From DAOPXV01 sp035352535 (GTDB lineage Bacteria > Muiribacteriota > UBA9980): a DNA stretch of 12,663 nucleotides. Of this stretch, positions 6,551 through 12,663 are shown piece after piece. Made by a program: the position numbers and the translations under genes. Within the stretch, counting starts at the first letter, position 1. Each line of letters opens with the position of its first letter. The notes under the pieces were generated by a model. That model had not been told where the DNA came from. It saw only the letters and a program-made list of their open reading frames with translations, and ran no database searches. The DNA lies in NCBI GenBank assembly GCA_964545075.1, contig CAZJFS010000133.1, forward strand, positions 1-12,663, read 5' to 3'.

Positions 6551-8733
6551 AAATCAGCCCATTCCTCGTCGTTGAAATGATCGCCATTTCCAAAAAAAAT
6601 CTGCTTTAAAACCACGCCCGATGGATCATATTTTTTAGCGGTGCCGCTTTCACGTCCGCCGGAATAATTTACTTCAAATTTTAAATAATGACTGGAATTT
6701 TCAACCGCGTAAATTTTTGCGGCTCCCTCTTTTTTATCGTTTTTATAATTTTCTTCGCGCAAAAGCGTTCCGGAATCGTCAAAATACCTGGCTATACCGT
6801 TAAGAAGACCTTGTTTATAGTTTTTTTCAATTTCACAGGTAACGCCGTCGGGAAAATAGAATTTAGAGGTTTTCTCGAGTTTCCCATTTTCATAATATTC
6901 GGTGCGTTGGAGCTTTCCGCTTTCATAAAAATATTCGCATTTGCCGTCGTGACTTCCGTTAGTGAAATTTTTAACGGCTATAAGGTTCTTTCCAAGATTA
7001 TAATATTTACATTCGCCTTTCAGCTCGCCGTCCTCATAAATCTCATCTCCGAATAGCCCTTCCTTCTCAAAATTTTTCATAACTCCGGCGAGCGGAACGC
7101 CTTTTTCATCATAAAATCTTTCATATATGACGTGATCGAAATGATAGACGGACTCGCGTGAAAGAACTCCGGATGGCCCATAAAGCCTGCGGACCCCGTG
7201 CTCCATTCCGGCTTCAAAATAAGCCTCCTTCTCTATATTTCCCGATTCGTCGAAAATCAATGAAACGCCGCTTAAAATGCCGTTTTCATAATATCTCGCC
7301 GCCGAAACGACTCCGGTTTCATAAAAAAGCTTGGAAAAGCCGTTCTTTTTATACCCCTTATAAAATGACGCCGCCATGATCCGCCCGTCTTCATAAAACT
7401 CCTTTTTGAGGTTCTTCACGGTTATCGGATAGTTAGCGTTAAAAATCCCGGCAAGCGTTTTAACGTATCCGGCGGAGATTTTGACGGGCGATTCGACCAT
7501 GGCCAAATCAGCCCGGGCCGCATTTTTATCGTTTTTGATCATAAGGACTATCGATCTGCTATAATAATATTCCCCTAGCGGCTTCAGTGAAATGGCGGTC
7601 GAATAATCCGCGAACGCTCCATCCATGTCGCCTGTCGTTTGCCTGACAAGGCCGCGCATGAAATAAAATTCGTCATTTTCAGGGCTTATGCCGGCGGCGG
7701 ACGAAAGTTCGCCCAAAGCTTCAGATACGAAGCCAAAGCATGCCTTCAAAATACCAAGCCTGTAATGCGAGTCGCAATTATTCGGATTGAACTTCAACGA
7801 CTTGACGAGGTCGATCGCCGCATCGATAAGTTCAGATTTTTCGATACGTATCAGCGCCGATAAATAAAAATCGCGGCTTATGGTCTCGTTGAACGTCGAC
7901 GGCGTATCGATCTCTCCGCGAATAATTATGCGTTCATAAGTCTGGTCGAGATTATCGCGGGCTATTTGAAATGCCGGGCAGCGGCTTATCGCTTCCTTAA
8001 AATATATGACCGCTTCCTCGGGCTTTTTAAGGTCGCGGTACATTTCGCCGATAAGGTTTGCCAGAATATGGTCCGAAGAATCTATTTCAAATGCTTTTTT
8101 ATAATATTCGAGAGCCTCGCCGGTATATTTTCTTTTTTCGTAATACTGGGCGATCTTTTTATATGCCTGGCTATATTCAGGGTTGACGCTCAGAGCGAAC
8201 TTATAATTATTAAGCGCCTCGTCGGCGTCGCCTTTTTTTTCATTCGCCGCGCCCAACGCCATGTAGTATTCGGGCAAAGGCGGGCCAAGCTCTATCGCAT
8301 AACTATAATTGCTGATGGCTGTCTTTATATCGCCGCTATTCATGCGGATATTCCCCAGAGTGTAATAAATCTCAGGCGCATACGGCGAGGCTTTTATCGC
8401 CCGGCCGTAACAGCGGACGGCTTTTCTCGCGTGCCCCAGCTTTTCGTGACAGCGGCCGGCGAAAATTAGCGCGTTTACAAAAGCCTGATTCAGGATCGCG
8501 GCGGCGTTGAAGCAGTCAAGAGCCTCTCCATATTTTTCCATATTGAAAAATATCGTTCCGAGGGCGTATTTGATTTCGGGATCGTCCTGACGGTATTTAA
8601 TCGCTATTTTGTAATAAAATATGGCGTCCTCGTACATTCCGGCGTCCTCGTATATTTTAGCGAGTTCGGCGTTCAGGGACGCATTGGCCGGGTTCGATTT
8701 CAACAGTATTTTTATTTCTTCTATTCTGTCCAT
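6535..8733 (-). CDS. TPR repeat / MORN_2 (YwqK-like) repeat fusion protein
   Basis: This 732-residue protein has no signal peptide and is probably cytoplasmic. Residues ~14-260 hold about seven consecutive TPR units (for example AELAKIYEDAGMYEDAIFYY, 22-41, and LGNIRMNSGDIKTAISNY, 126-143). A less regular helical linker (~262-300) and about three further TPRs (~285-415) follow. Residues ~441-713 are a run of about twelve ~23-residue MORN_2 repeats with the 'YENGKL.G..K.Y...G.L..E..Y.NG' pattern, clearest at 601-620. TPRs are protein-binding scaffolds. MORN_2 repeats occur in YwqK-type proteins, some annotated as antitoxins, but no toxin gene is adjacent. The ATG at 8733 has AAAGGG only two bases upstream, a weak site. 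The gene is probably monocistronic with its own promoter in the 59-bp gap. Its function is unknown beyond scaffolding. Confidence 0.85.
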   Translation of the reverse strand: MDRIEEIKILLKSNPANASLNAELAKIYEDAGMYEDAIFYYKIAIKYRQDDPEIKYALGTIFFNMEKYGEALDCFNAAAILNQAFVNALIFAGRCHEKLGHARKAVRCYGRAIKASPYAPEIYYTLGNIRMNSGDIKTAISNYSYAIELGPPLPEYYMALGAANEKKGDADEALNNYKFALSVNPEYSQAYKKIAQYYEKRKYTGEALEYYKKAFEIDSSDHILANLIGEMYRDLKKPEEAVIYFKEAISRCPAFQIARDNLDQTYERIIIRGEIDTPSTFNETISRDFYLSALIRIEKSELIDAAIDLVKSLKFNPNNCDSHYRLGILKACFGFVSEALGELSSAAGISPENDEFYFMRGLVRQTTGDMDGAFADYSTAISLKPLGEYYYSRSIVLMIKNDKNAARADLAMVESPVKISAGYVKTLAGIFNANYPITVKNLKKEFYEDGRIMAASFYKGYKKNGFSKLFYETGVVSAARYYENGILSGVSLIFDESGNIEKEAYFEAGMEHGVRRLYGPSGVLSRESVYHFDHVIYERFYDEKGVPLAGVMKNFEKEGLFGDEIYEDGELKGECKYYNLGKNLIAVKNFTNGSHDGKCEYFYESGKLQRTEYYENGKLEKTSKFYFPDGVTCEIEKNYKQGLLNGIARYFDDSGTLLREENYKNDKKEGAAKIYAVENSSHYLKFEVNYSGGRESGTAKKYDPSGVVLKQIFFGNGDHFNDEEWADFLNSQ
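6595..7413 (-). repeat. MORN_2 repeat array (about 12 units of ~23 residues)
   Basis: This segment encodes residues ~441-713 of the TPR-MORN_2 protein. The units share aromatic-Tyr starts, a 'G' or 'SG' turn and 'YENG'-like ends, for example 'FYEDGRIM', 'FYETGVVS', 'FYESGKLQ' and 'YYENGKLE'. The units are diverged in DNA sequence, so this is a protein-level repeat only. Confidence 0.7.
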
Positions 8734-8742
8734 TGCCCTTTA

Positions 8743-8771
8743 AAAATACTATATATTGAAACATTTGTCAA
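8743..8771 (-). promoter_or_regulatory. Promoter of the TPR-MORN_2 gene
   Basis: On the minus strand, TTGACA (8771-8766), a 17-base spacer and TATTTT (8748-8743) sit in the short gap before the ATG at 8733. The -35 is perfect and the -10 matches at 4 of 6 positions. The expected start site falls only about 3-5 bases before the ATG, which would make the mRNA nearly leaderless and fits the poor ribosome site. Confidence 0.5.
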
Positions 8772-8792
8772 CAGTTTAAAACCGATAGTTCT

Positions 8793-10067
8793 TCAGTTTT
8801 TAAGTCCATCCAATATCGCCGTTATTTCAGCCGACTGCCTTATGCCTTCCTTATACCAGTCAGTGCATATTCCGCCGGCCGAATATTTTTCAAGGAGCTT
8901 TTGCGCCATAGGGCTGATCGGGGCGCTTCGCTCGTTATAAAGCGGAGTGCCTGGAAGCGGGAGAAAATAATGGGTCTGGATGCGGGCTCTGAAATTCGTA
9001 TGAAGCTTTTTTATGGTCGCGAGGGTCTTCAGTTGTTCCGCCTCGTCTTCTCCGGGAAATCCGAATATGAAATCTACGACCGGAACGAACCCGCGTGAAT
9101 CCAGTATCTCGCAGGCATTAAAAACCGAATCTAAAAGGTGGCCGCGTCCGATCTTTCTTATGCGGTCCTCGTCTCCCGACTGCGCGCCCACTGAAATTCT
9201 ATTGTTGCTGCAGTATTTTTTCACGATATCGGCTGAACGTTCGGTAATGGTTTCCGGCCTCGCCTCCGAGGGGAATATCGCATATTCGATATATTTGATA
9301 TCATATTTGCTTCCGGCCAGATCGAGCATTTCTTCTATTATGTCGAGACGCAGTTCACGTACGTTAGGCGACATGTAGTGAAACGCCGACGGGCAGATAA
9401 AGCACAGCCTCTTATATGATCGCCGCCTGTATTCCGCGAAAAACATTTCTACCGATTCCATGCTTCGATACCTTACCTTACAGGTCGAGGTCTGGCAAAA
9501 ACGGCAGTTATAATAACAGCCGCGCATTATCTCGAGCGGAGGCACGAAACCGTATATCTCGCCGAACGGAAGATAGCCGTTCATATCGACCGGCCGTTCA
9601 TCCCTGATCGACCGGCTCCCGTACCGTGATAAAACCTCGGACCTGAAGTTCTTTGAGCATCCGGCCTGATAAGCGGTTTCGAGAAACTCCGGCCAGACGT
9701 TCTCGCCCTCGCCGCAAAAAACGAGGTCAAAACCGAGCTTTTCGCCCGAGTCCGGATCTCCGGTGACGTGAGGCCCGCCGGCTATGACGACGACGTCTTC
9801 TTCCCGGGATTCGCGTGCCGCGGCCGACCGGATGGCGGGTACATGGCGCATAACGTAAGGAAGGAGCGGAGTCATAAAAGAATAAACAAAAACGGAAGCC
9901 TGACGGGCAAATTCATCTTTCTCGAATATGCCGGCAAGTTCCTCGTCGGACTTGAAAATGGTTATGTCGAATTTTTCACGATAGCCGGCTTTTTCAAGCA
10001 TGAACAAAAGATACGCCATGCTGAAACGGTTTATCGCTGATTCGTAAAAATAGAGCCGTGCCTTCAA
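8793..10067 (-). CDS. B12-binding domain / radical SAM protein (MJ_1487-like family)
   Basis: This 424-residue protein has an N-terminal Rossmann-like, cobalamin-binding type region (~1-125). It contains VVIAGGPHVTGDP (93-105) and FCGEGE (117-122), both typical of B12-binding/radical SAM proteins. The usual DxHxxG cobalamin ligand motif is absent. The radical SAM core follows with C184-x3-C188-x2-C191 in RGCYYNCRFCQ, which would bind the [4Fe-4S] cluster and SAM, and continues through DFIFGFPGE and HYFLPLPGTPLY near the end. The layout is like the MJ_1487-type B12/SAM family, whose substrate is unknown. The start is a TTG 12 bp after the DUF362 stop, with AAGG overlapping that stop. The first in-frame ATG (residue 17) would cut into the first strand/helix. 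It is co-transcribed with DUF362. The reaction is unknown; a cytoplasmic radical methyltransfer or rearrangement is inferred from family. Confidence 0.85.
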   Translation of the reverse strand: MKARLYFYESAINRFSMAYLLFMLEKAGYREKFDITIFKSDEELAGIFEKDEFARQASVFVYSFMTPLLPYVMRHVPAIRSAAARESREEDVVVIAGGPHVTGDPDSGEKLGFDLVFCGEGENVWPEFLETAYQAGCSKNFRSEVLSRYGSRSIRDERPVDMNGYLPFGEIYGFVPPLEIMRGCYYNCRFCQTSTCKVRYRSMESVEMFFAEYRRRSYKRLCFICPSAFHYMSPNVRELRLDIIEEMLDLAGSKYDIKYIEYAIFPSEARPETITERSADIVKKYCSNNRISVGAQSGDEDRIRKIGRGHLLDSVFNACEILDSRGFVPVVDFIFGFPGEDEAEQLKTLATIKKLHTNFRARIQTHYFLPLPGTPLYNERSAPISPMAQKLLEKYSAGGICTDWYKEGIRQSAEITAILDGLKN

Positions 10068-10079
10068 GATCCCAACGCC

Positions 10080-11171
10080 TTATTTAGAAGGATATTTTTT
10101 GAAAAGGCCGCCCCACTTCGAGGTGGAAAGCCATTTTGCGTACCTTAAGCTATCGACCATGGGCCACCTGAGGTAATCGTGATAGAATTCGGAGCCGAAT
10201 ATGAACAGATTCACGAGCGGCGTGCGGAAGAAAAAATTCTGAAATTCCTTGAGGGCGCCAAACCACATAACGTCGCCGAACCTGCTCGCGAAATTATCGC
10301 CCACATGAAATTTAAAATTGACGTTGCTTAAGTCTTCGCCGACTATTTCGATGTTTTCAGGCCGGCCGTTGCCGAGCCCGCGTTCGTCGGCGAGCCTTAT
10401 GTAAGCAATGTCCATGGGGTTAAAACCCATCATTTTAGCGGCAACGGCGTCTATCGCGACCTGGTCGCCGGAAGCGAGCATATAATCCTTTTCGACGGGA
10501 AACATGGTTCTCGGGCCTGGGCCATTGCCGCATGTCGTTCCATCCATAACGGCGAATATGCCGGAGTGTATCTCTTTTTGAATGGCGAGAAGATCTACCA
10601 GCGTCTCATGGATCCAGGAGTGGGTATAATGGCGCCTGGTATTTAAAAGCCCGCCGAATGCGTTCTTCATTGCGCCGGTTGTCGTGGTATAAATATGGCA
10701 TTTCACTGTCGGAAGATGGATAACGTTCCTGCCCTGAAAATATTCCGGTATCATTATGCCTTCCGGAAATATGTCGTGCAGGACCAGCGTTTTGAATTCA
10801 GGTTTATAGACAACCCATTTCATGTCTTCTTCCTTGAAATTATAAAGAACGGGTATGTTATATTTTTTAAATATCGGAACGTATTTATTCAGATCTTCGC
10901 CCTTAAAAGCGTTAGTTACGACGGTTTTATTCTGGACGCAGACGATGTCGCGATATCCGTGCATTTTAAGGGCGCGCGTCACCCCTTCAAGCTGCCATGG
11001 AGTCGTATTGGCGCCCGGCATGGGGAAATGCCATGAAATGTTGTCCTTTAGTATCGTTCCGCTTTTTATATCGAGGGCGCCCTTGAAATCCGCCATGCAC
11101 ATAAGTTTTTCAATATCTCCGAGAACTCCTTCGGGCTTCGTTTTAATGACCGCGACTTTAGACTTTTTCAT
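10080..11171 (-). CDS. DUF362 domain protein
   Basis: This 363-residue protein matches the DUF362 family along its length. It has the central LPTVKCHIYTTTTGAMKNAF (153-172), DGTTCGNGPGP (210-220), and GDQVAIDAVAAKMMGF (235-250) followed by 'IRLADERGLG'. DUF362 proteins are of unproven biochemistry and are often found near iron-sulfur or redox genes. This copy lacks the CxxCxxC ferredoxin motifs that some members carry. The last ~60 residues (from ~305) are aromatic-rich (FFFRTPLVNLFIFGSEFY and following) and look like a membrane-touching or family-specific extension. The ATG at 11171 has GAGGGG five bases upstream. It is the first gene of a two-gene operon with the radical SAM gene and lies downstream of desulfoferrodoxin, separated by a strong hairpin. 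No signal peptide is seen. Confidence 0.85.
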   Translation of the reverse strand: MKKSKVAVIKTKPEGVLGDIEKLMCMADFKGALDIKSGTILKDNISWHFPMPGANTTPWQLEGVTRALKMHGYRDIVCVQNKTVVTNAFKGEDLNKYVPIFKKYNIPVLYNFKEEDMKWVVYKPEFKTLVLHDIFPEGIMIPEYFQGRNVIHLPTVKCHIYTTTTGAMKNAFGGLLNTRRHYTHSWIHETLVDLLAIQKEIHSGIFAVMDGTTCGNGPGPRTMFPVEKDYMLASGDQVAIDAVAAKMMGFNPMDIAYIRLADERGLGNGRPENIEIVGEDLSNVNFKFHVGDNFASRFGDVMWFGALKEFQNFFFRTPLVNLFIFGSEFYHDYLRWPMVDSLRYAKWLSTSKWGGLFKKYPSK

Positions 11172-11196
11172 TATTTCCCCTCGCTATAATAAAATA

Positions 11197-11234
11197 TTAA
11201 ACTGCCATTCAAAAAACAATGAATGGCAGTTTAA
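11197..11234 (-). terminator. Strong stem-loop between desulfoferrodoxin and DUF362 genes
   Basis: TTAAACTGCCATTC (11197-11210) and GAATGGCAGTTTAA (11221-11234) form a perfect 14-bp inverted repeat with a 10-base loop. Reading leftward it starts about 31 bases after the desulfoferrodoxin stop and is followed by an AT-rich TATTTTATTAT stretch, as in an intrinsic terminator. The TATTAT at 11191-11186, with a poor TTGAAT (11212-11207) inside the stem, could also serve as a weak promoter for the DUF362 operon. The hairpin may thus separate the two units or attenuate read-through. Confidence 0.65.
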
Positions 11235-11265
11235 AACAAATTTTATATCGTCCTTGATCTTTATC

Positions 11266-11640
11266 TCAGGCTTTCCAGAGTCCGTGAAGATTGCAATATT
11301 CTCTAGCTTCGACTTTTTCAGCCTTGACGCAGAATTCCGCTTCGGGTTTGTCGCCCGGCTTCAGATGTTTTCTGTAAACCAGACCGTCGGCTATAAGTTC
11401 GATCCATTCGATAAAGTGCTTATCCTCCATGGGATGCGCCACCGAACCGATCTTGACGAGGAATCCCGTAGCCGTTTTTTCAACGACCGGAACATGTTTT
11501 TCGCGGCTCGCTTCAACTGTGTTTTCGGTCATCAGGGTCATCGCCTGACCGCAGCAGGAAAGTTCCCCGCCGGCTTCGTGAACGACCTCTACCATGTTTC
11601 CGCATAATGCGCACTTATAAACTTGTTTCAACTTCGTCAT
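11266..11640 (-). CDS. dfx: Desulfoferrodoxin, class I (2Fe) superoxide reductase
   Basis: This 124-residue protein is full length for the family. It reduces superoxide to hydrogen peroxide in the cytoplasm of anaerobes without producing oxygen, using electrons from rubredoxin-like donors. The N-terminal desulforedoxin domain has all four centre I iron ligands: C10-x2-C13 and C29-C30. The C-terminal domain has the complete centre II set: H49, H69, H75, C116 and H119, plus the E47-K48 pair that steers superoxide. These residue numbers coincide with those described for Desulfoarculus baarsii superoxide reductase. The ATG at 11640 has GGAGG eight bases upstream. The gene follows rpsT by 72 bp and is ended by the 11197-11234 stem-loop. 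A weak promoter-like TTGTCC/TATTTT pair lies in the gap, so it may have its own start or be read from rpsT. Confidence 0.95.
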   Translation of the reverse strand: MTKLKQVYKCALCGNMVEVVHEAGGELSCCGQAMTLMTENTVEASREKHVPVVEKTATGFLVKIGSVAHPMEDKHFIEWIELIADGLVYRKHLKPGDKPEAEFCVKAEKVEAREYCNLHGLWKA

Positions 11641-11672
11641 TAAGCTTTCCTCCCAAAGTCTGAATTTTAATC

Positions 11673-11689
11673 GCCGTAAAAAATACGGC
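11673..11689 (-). terminator. Small hairpin after rpsT (weak terminator candidate)
   Basis: GCCGTA (11673-11678) and TACGGC (11684-11689) make a 6-bp stem with a 5-base loop, 24 bases after the rpsT stop in the minus direction. It is followed by GATTAAAATT, which is not a proper U tract. It may end some rpsT transcripts or sit in the desulfoferrodoxin leader. Confidence 0.3.
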
Positions 11690-11712
11690 CGCCGGATCGC
11701 TCAGGACAATCA

Positions 11713-11988
11713 TTATTTCGTAGGCTCCATAAGTTTGTTAACTTTTTTCTGGAGTCTTGATTTTGTGCGGGCAGCTTTGTTTTTGTGTATCGATTTTGAA
11801 CGGGCCGTCGTATCGAGAGCGCTCGAAATCTGTTTTACAGCTTCGATCATATCTTCTTTTTTATTAGTGGCGATAACGGCGTCAAATTTTTTAAATTCAG
11901 TCTTAAGCTGGGACTTTCTGCTTCTGTTAACTTTGGTGTCCCGCTCGTTTGTTTTCAAACGGCTGATTTGTGATTTTATTTTAGGCAT
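11713..11988 (-). CDS. rpsT: 30S ribosomal protein S20
   Basis: This 91-residue, strongly basic protein fits the S20 family in size and pattern. It starts MPKIKSQISRLKTNERDTKV, has a long helical middle, and contains the conserved 'IHKNKAARTKSRLQKKVNKL' (67-86) that binds 16S rRNA in the small subunit. The ATG at 11988 is backed by a near-perfect ribosome site, GGAGGTGA (12000-11993), with suitable spacing. It is transcribed away from the divergent GAF gene and has its own promoter upstream. It is the best housekeeping anchor in the window for a phylogenetic placement. Confidence 0.93.
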   Translation of the reverse strand: MPKIKSQISRLKTNERDTKVNRSRKSQLKTEFKKFDAVIATNKKEDMIEAVKQISSALDTTARSKSIHKNKAARTKSRLQKKVNKLMEPTK

Positions 11989-12029
11989 TGTGTCACCTCC
12001 CTCATCATTAATATAAAATTATTATTGCT

Positions 12030-12059
12030 ATTGTAACATACCATTACCATATTTTGCAA
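12030..12059 (-). promoter_or_regulatory. Candidate promoter of rpsT
   Basis: On the minus strand, TTGCAA (12059-12054), an 18-base spacer and TACAAT (12035-12030) match the -35 and -10 consensus at 4 and 5 of 6 positions. The start site would be near 12023, about 35 bases before the rpsT ATG. Confidence 0.5.
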
Positions 12060-12091
12060 CTAATATTTTCTTTTTTTTGTTTAAGTTTTTA

Positions 12092-12103
12092 TGACCGGTG
12101 ACC
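12092..12103. repeat. Short direct repeat TGACC-GG-TGACC between divergent genes
   Basis: TGACC occurs twice with a 7-base period in the space between the rpsT promoter and the GAF-gene promoter. It may be half-sites for a DNA-binding protein, but it is short enough to be chance. Confidence 0.2.
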
Positions 12104-12106
12104 TTT

Positions 12107-12141
12107 TATAATTTTGTTATTGAACATATAACAAAATTATA
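12107..12141. promoter_or_regulatory. Perfect 14-bp inverted repeat: candidate operator
   Basis: TATAATTTTGTTAT (12107-12120) and ATAACAAAATTATA (12128-12141) are exact reverse complements around a 7-base centre. The repeat covers the -35 and spacer of the plus-strand promoter and stops one base before its -10. A dimeric repressor bound here would block that promoter. No gene ends here on either strand, so a terminator role is unlikely. Confidence 0.55.
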
Positions 12142-12148
12142 GTATAAT
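12120..12148 (+). promoter_or_regulatory. Promoter of the GAF-like gene
   Basis: TTGAAC (12120-12125), a 17-base spacer and a perfect TATAAT (12143-12148) point to a start near 12155, about 35 bases before the ATG at 12190. Its -35 sits in the centre of the 12107-12141 palindrome. Confidence 0.65.
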
Positions 12149-12189
12149 CACAATGTTTATTTAAAAGATAATCTGGAGCGATTAAAATA

Positions 12190-12663
12190 ATGACGGACAC
12201 TCTGAAAATTTCTGAATTTATTCAGAAATTCGGTTTGGCTTTTGGAAAAAAACACATATATCAGACCATCCAGCATTTCATTGAACGGCTTTCCAAAGCG
12301 GAAGCCTGTGTTTTCGCCTTCGCTCAAAAGGATAGCGGACATCATGAAACCCCGCGTTTCAAAGCCGACGTAATCGCTTCGTCCGCATCGGCCATGAAAT
12401 TCGGCGCTTCCGAAATATCCGAGCTGCTCGGCCCGGTCATAATAAAGTATGGCGTAACGAGCTCTTCCGAAGAACCTTCTTATGAAGACATTTTTGACTT
12501 TGAATACTTTCCGTCCGTTTCGTCCGCCCGTTCACCGGCCGCTCGCAGGTCTCAAAACGAGGCCGGCATAAACGGTTCCATGCTGATACCTATATTCATC
12601 GACAACACTTTTTTTTCGGTCTTCGCCATCCTGTCTTCCGTCGAATTTTCGCTCTCGCCCGAG
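12190..12663 (+). CDS. GAF-like sensor domain protein, N-terminal part (runs off right edge)
   Basis: 158 codons are visible without a stop. The start is the ATG at 12190, with GGAG at 12175-12178, a somewhat long 11-base spacing. There is no signal peptide or membrane segment, so it is cytoplasmic. Residues ~21-158 fit a GAF-type fold: an opening helix (HIYQTIQHFIERLSKAEACV, 22-41) runs into a strand (CVFAFAQK), then comes a variable middle with acidic loops. The closing 'NGSMLIPIFIDNTFFSVFAI' (128-147) followed by 'FSLSPE' recalls the GAF ending that leads into an output module. The output domain (kinase, phosphatase, HD-GYP, response regulator or other) lies outside the window. Identification as GAF is by pattern only. 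The gene has its own promoter, overlapped by a palindrome, which suggests tight control. Confidence 0.6.
   Translation, partial: MTDTLKISEFIQKFGLAFGKKHIYQTIQHFIERLSKAEACVFAFAQKDSGHHETPRFKADVIASSASAMKFGASEISELLGPVIIKYGVTSSSEEPSYEDIFDFEYFPSVSSARSPAARRSQNEAGINGSMLIPIFIDNTFFSVFAILSSVEFSLSPE

Noticed and set aside
7966..8469. A 167-codon open frame on the plus strand
   Set aside because: It is antisense to the TPR repeats, and its composition (Ile/Phe/Arg-rich) is what the complement of TPR coding gives.
6535..8733. A toxin-antitoxin system, because MORN_2/YwqK proteins are sometimes annotated as antitoxins
   Set aside because: No small toxin-like gene is adjacent; the neighbours are a convergent exported protein and a radical SAM gene, each with its own context.
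10855..11607. A 250-codon open frame on the plus strand
   Set aside because: It lies antisense to the DUF362 and desulfoferrodoxin genes, crosses their intergenic hairpin, has no family resemblance and no ribosome site. The minus-strand genes are clearly real.
12107..12141. Intrinsic terminator
   Set aside because: The flanking genes point away from each other, so no transcript ends here, and the stem is AT-only apart from one pair per arm.
12157..12345. A 62-codon minus-strand open frame opposite the GAF-like gene start
   Set aside because: It is antisense to a better-supported frame that continues to the window edge and has a promoter and ribosome site.
1..12663. CRISPR array, insertion sequence, phage genes or tRNA
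   Set aside because: I found no regularly spaced direct repeats, transposase or integrase motifs, or cloverleaf-like stretches on either strand.

Overview
The window looks like chromosome from an uncultured, anaerobic bacterium with a Gram-negative type envelope. The signs are a very large lipoprotein, a LolA-like periplasmic protein, a class I desulfoferrodoxin (superoxide reductase), a B12-binding/radical SAM protein and a DUF362 protein. Coding is AT-leaning and lysine/isoleucine-rich. TTG starts are used, and -35/-10 promoters of the housekeeping type are easy to see. Candidate phyla such as Wallbacteria, Riflebacteria or Elusimicrobia would fit, but this is a guess from gene style and I cannot assign a phylum. 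I see no rRNA, tRNA, CRISPR array, insertion sequence or phage gene.

Left part (1-6532), envelope genes. The minus strand from 4301 to the left edge is one uninterrupted reading frame of at least 1433 codons. It encodes a lipoprotein mosaic of Ig-like domains, two carboxypeptidase-regulatory-like domains, three tandem ~90-residue repeats, an SbsA-type Ig domain and a chitobiase C-terminal-like domain; its C-terminus lies outside the window. A divergent control region (4302-4600) carries two TTGACA promoters back to back. On the other side, a two-gene plus-strand operon encodes an exported LolA-like protein and an exported protein of unknown function.

Middle (6535-8733). A cytoplasmic 732-residue protein joins about ten TPR repeats to a long run of MORN_2 (YwqK-like) repeats. 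It converges on the unknown envelope gene with only 2 bp between the stop codons, and both 3' ends share an inverted repeat.

Right part (8793-12663). All four genes up to 11988 read leftward: rpsT (ribosomal protein S20), desulfoferrodoxin, a DUF362 protein and a radical SAM/B12 protein. The DUF362 and radical SAM genes are 12 bp apart and form an operon. A strong 14-bp stem separates them from the desulfoferrodoxin gene. Right of rpsT, a divergent region holds the rpsT promoter and a second promoter overlapped by a perfect 14-bp inverted repeat. That promoter drives a GAF-like sensor gene that runs off the right edge.

The most unusual items are the mosaic lipoprotein with its divergent LolA-like/unknown pair, the TPR-MORN_2 fusion, the DUF362-radical SAM pair, and the operator-like palindrome upstream of the sensor gene. 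None of these is proven to be a new system; the envelope module is the best candidate.
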